Assembly: GCA_964495755.1 (NCBI GenBank)
Contig: CAZBXU010000183.1
Span: 1-6,718, forward strand
DNA: 6,718 nt
Reading direction: 5' to 3'
From: JAFGQJ01 sp964495755
GTDB taxonomy: Bacteria; Spirochaetota; Spirochaetia; SZUA-6; DRHE01
Shown here: piece by piece, positions 4,917-6,718 of the stretch
How the letters are laid out: the number at the start of each line of letters is the position of its first letter
How positions within the stretch are numbered: position 1 is the stretch's first letter
The notes under the pieces: model-generated
What the model saw: only the letters and a program-made list of their open reading frames with translations
Told to the model about the DNA's origin: nothing
The model's database searches: none
Made by a program: the position numbers and the translations under genes

Positions 4917-5771
4917 ATGCTGAAAAAAGTCATTGCCTTTTTTTTCCTGTTGCTTTTTATCACAGGGATCGCCTTCACCGAGACAACGCTTTATTCCGGC
5001 GATGATGAAATAGACGAGATCCAAAAAAGGATCGATGCGGAAAAAGCGCGCCAGGAGAAGAAAAAGGAGAAGGACGATGGAGAGGAATCCAGTTGCCTTT
5101 CGATTTTATTCGAAGGCTGTCTGGAGGGCTTGTGCAGTTCCGATTCCTATTCCGACCAACAGTATACGGATCAAGGCTCTGGGGGATGCGAATTCAGCTT
5201 GCTTGATTTCAGTCTGCTTGAAGCTTTCAGTTATGCGCCTTTCCCATATGCGGGAGACTGGGGAAACGATATCGTTCGCTGTAGGAACACCGGCAACGCA
5301 AACAACAAATGGGGCTTTCTGACGGCATCGGTGGCAGGAAGCTACCTGTTCGAAAACACTAAAAGCCTGACAACCCTGCTCGAAGCGAATTTTTTCATTA
5401 TACACATGAACGGGTTCTACCAGTATACGATGGCGGAATCGAAAACCATGAACATTTTTTCGGTCAACGGGGGAATATCGATTCCCCTGCAATCCGTGCT
5501 GTTCAATTTTTTTTGCGGGTTTTTTAATTACGATTACATAGGAAGCCCGCTCTTTTCCTTCGGCGTAAGCACGAAAATATTCCTGCCCGCGAATCTCTAC
5601 CTTGACATTCACAATACGAACGCGTTTTTCGGTTCGCTGGGTTTCCATATCCTCAACGCCTCCCTTAATCTTGCCCTTCGCCGGCTTACGGTCGGCGCGG
5701 GTTACCGGTTTCACAGTTACGCCGGAGTCATCTTCCAGGGCCCGGAATTGAAGCTTTCGGTCTGGATTTGA
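4917..5771 (+). CDS. probable outer-membrane beta-barrel protein with charged, Cys-bearing N-terminal region
   Basis: 284 residues. GGAGG (4907-4911) lies 5 nt before ATG 4917, the best RBS of this operon, 27 bp after the previous stop. The signal peptide is MLKKVIAFFFLLLFITGIAF with cleavage near TETT. Residues about 28-57 are highly charged and helical (EIDEIQKRIDAEKARQEKKK). A short Cys-rich stretch follows (Cys60, 68, 73, 91). From about 130 to the end the sequence alternates polar and aromatic/hydrophobic residues in strand-length units (KWGFLTASVAGSYLF, LNLALRRLTVGAGYRF), ending in LKLSVWI, as expected for an outer-membrane barrel of about eight strands. There is no recognised domain. 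A surface or periplasmic interaction with the upstream gene products is inferred from co-transcription. The Cys cluster could form disulfides in the envelope. Confidence 0.7.
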   Translation: MLKKVIAFFFLLLFITGIAFTETTLYSGDDEIDEIQKRIDAEKARQEKKKEKDDGEESSCLSILFEGCLEGLCSSDSYSDQQYTDQGSGGCEFSLLDFSLLEAFSYAPFPYAGDWGNDIVRCRNTGNANNKWGFLTASVAGSYLFENTKSLTTLLEANFFIIHMNGFYQYTMAESKTMNIFSVNGGISIPLQSVLFNFFCGFFNYDYIGSPLFSFGVSTKIFLPANLYLDIHNTNAFFGSLGFHILNASLNLALRRLTVGAGYRFHSYAGVIFQGPELKLSVWI

Positions 5772-5852
5772 GGGCTTGCACGGATTTTTTAACGTTGACG
5801 ATCATTCGCGCTCGGCACATGGGGCACGGGATGGGAAGTCTAGCTGCACGGG

Positions 5853-6205
5853 ATGGAGATCACCCAGTTCATCTGCGGCGATCTGGCTGAGTACGATCCA
5901 TCCGCCGATCTCTGGACCGTCAGGCCCTCGGCGCTGAGGGAGCGGTACAGGGGCGGTGCGTGCGATTTGGGAGATCGACTCTATGCGATCGGCGGTGTTG
6001 ACGACGGCTACTGATCCCCGGCGTGGAAGTCTATCGCACGGACACGAATCTGTGGGCCAGGTAGGGATGGATAGCTAATCCGGGGGCTTTCTTCTCATCG
6101 GTTGCACTAGATGACGCGGTGTATCTACTGGGAGGATCATTCTCTACCAGTCGCTACTCGGCTGAACCGCTGGACCTTGTCGAGCGGGTTTATATGCGAG
6201 AATAA
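5853..6205 (+). pseudogene. remnant of a kelch-repeat protein
   Basis: Three kelch-like units can be read, in two frames. Frame one (5853-6014) gives AEYDPSADLWTVRPSALRER and then GDRLYAIGGVDDG before a TGA. Frame two (6017-6205) gives PGVEVYRTDTNLWAR, an in-frame TAG at 6062, then GAFFSSVALDDAVYLLGG and LDLVERVYMRE before a TAA. The YDPxxxxW and LYxIGG signatures are those of kelch beta-propeller blades. Together they amount to little more than two of the usual four to seven blades. There is no RBS before 5853 and a stop lies at 5841. At least one frameshift (about 6008-6017) and one nonsense codon make this a decayed gene. The spacer from 5772 (GGGATGGGAAGTCTAGC area) may hold more of it, but I cannot read it. 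Confidence 0.6.
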
Positions 6206-6294
6206 TCCGTACGGGCGAGGGGATTTTCGGCAGGAGCAGACGCATAGCCCGAAACCGACTTTGTATCCTAGTGACAAACACCAGGGAATGAATA

Positions 6295-6325
6295 GCTCAG
6301 GAAAGCGGTCTCCAAGGACCTGAGC
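6295..6325. repeat. 7-bp perfect inverted repeat (hairpin)
   Basis: GCTCAGG (6295-6301) and CCTGAGC (6319-6325) are perfect complements around a 17-nt loop and are followed by GGTTTTCTCT. The large loop and the weak T-run make it a poor terminator candidate. The rest of 6206-6398 holds no gene I can support. Confidence 0.35.
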
Positions 6326-6398
6326 GGTTTTCTCTACCATCATCTATATGAGGAACTTCTGGATTTTCGCCTTGTCCAATAAAGCCGCACCACGGTGA

Positions 6399-6716
6399 TC
6401 CTCGCGCAAGGTTCTCGGAAATCCGGCCGGATCCTCGGGTTCTGACCTGGGGTCGCTTTTTTTATACAGGATTCTGTGTCAGATGTTGGCGTTTGTTTCG
6501 GTCAAAATTAAACCAAGCGAGAAACCGCCCAACGAAAACCAGTACCTTCCCCCGCTCACCATCAAGTATCAATATGACCGGCTCATCTCCCCCCTGCGCA
6601 TCTCTTCAATAAGCACTACTCGGACCGCCAAGATCACCCTATACGTGATCGCAGATAGCACAGTAACCTCGTCCAACCTTTCGATCGCCACCCTTGTAAT
6701 TTCACAGATTATATAG
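6399..6716 (+). pseudogene. C-terminal fragment of a DUF2330-type protein
   Basis: The frame is open from 6399 after a TGA at 6396. The first ATG is 6483 and it has no RBS. From 6483 it reads MLAFVSVKIKPSE, then YLPPLTIKYQYDRLISPLRI, SSISTTRTAKITLYVIADST, and stops at 6714-6716. The order (FVxVKI, LPPL..., PLRISS, a Thr-rich turn, LYVIAD) is what I recall for the C-terminal half of DUF2330 domains, which are secreted proteins of unknown function. The roughly 200-residue front part with signal peptide is not found upstream. The end (LSIATLVISQII) no longer resembles the family, which suggests another indel near 6690. I therefore call it a fragment. A short real ORF starting at 6483 cannot be excluded. 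Confidence 0.55.
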
Positions 6717-6718
6717 AT

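Noticed and set aside
4437..5024. 195-codon minus-strand frame
   Set aside because: It runs antisense across the end of the TPR-like gene and the start of the barrel gene, both with signal peptides and coherent domains; the product is low-complexity basic sequence.
5106..5714. 202-codon minus-strand frame
   Set aside because: It is antisense inside the barrel gene, which has a strong RBS and signal peptide; the frame is a by-product of codon bias.
6444..6463. GACC-TGG-GGTC stem followed by seven T residues
   Set aside because: The stem is only four pairs plus a possible wobble pair, and it lies inside the open frame leading into the DUF2330 fragment; too weak to call a terminator.
1..6718. 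CRISPR array, tRNA, rRNA, or complete insertion sequence
   Set aside because: No regularly spaced repeats, no cloverleaf or rRNA-like sequence, and no recognisable transposase with paired terminal inverted repeats were seen.

Overview
The window looks like an accessory region of a bacterial chromosome. A host-associated spirochaete (Treponema-like) is my best guess. It rests on soft evidence: the style of the envelope genes, short hypothetical proteins, a poly-G tract beside a start codon, and DUF2330/kelch remnants. There is no rRNA, tRNA or housekeeping gene to confirm it.

Region 1 (1-1837): a long minus-strand reading frame opens at 1489 behind a strong AGGAGG and runs off the left edge (496 codons visible, no stop). 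It resembles a widespread uncharacterised family and ends in a probable winged-helix-like segment. About 350 bp without a convincing gene lies behind it; this holds a -10/-35 pair for the minus-strand gene, a cluster of CCACA/TGTGG short repeats and a possible forward promoter.

Region 2 (1838-3445): an AT-richer cassette alternates two ordinary-sized hypothetical genes with two very short genes. The order is a membrane-anchored coiled-coil protein (possibly frameshifted at its 3' end), a 39-aa ORF, an exported or lipoprotein-like 213-aa protein, and a 52-aa ORF. The two short ORFs encode clearly homologous proteins sharing the pattern MKETxEERxLRTGxIV and EPLP. A run of ten G residues sits just before the 213-aa gene. 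Nested inverted repeats occur before the first short gene and at the end of the 213-aa gene.

Region 3 (3491-5771): a tight three-gene operon begins at a good sigma-70-type promoter. It encodes an exported YidD-domain protein, a secreted or membrane helical-repeat protein with a C-terminal PGSGQAY multi-pass membrane domain, and a probable outer-membrane protein with a charged, Cys-containing N-terminal region. The first two genes overlap and the third follows after 27 bp, so an envelope-associated module is likely. Its function is unknown.

Region 4 (5772-6718): decayed DNA. A kelch-repeat protein survives in two frames with an internal stop, and the C-terminal part of a DUF2330-type domain survives without its N-terminal half. 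A perfect 7-bp inverted repeat lies between them.
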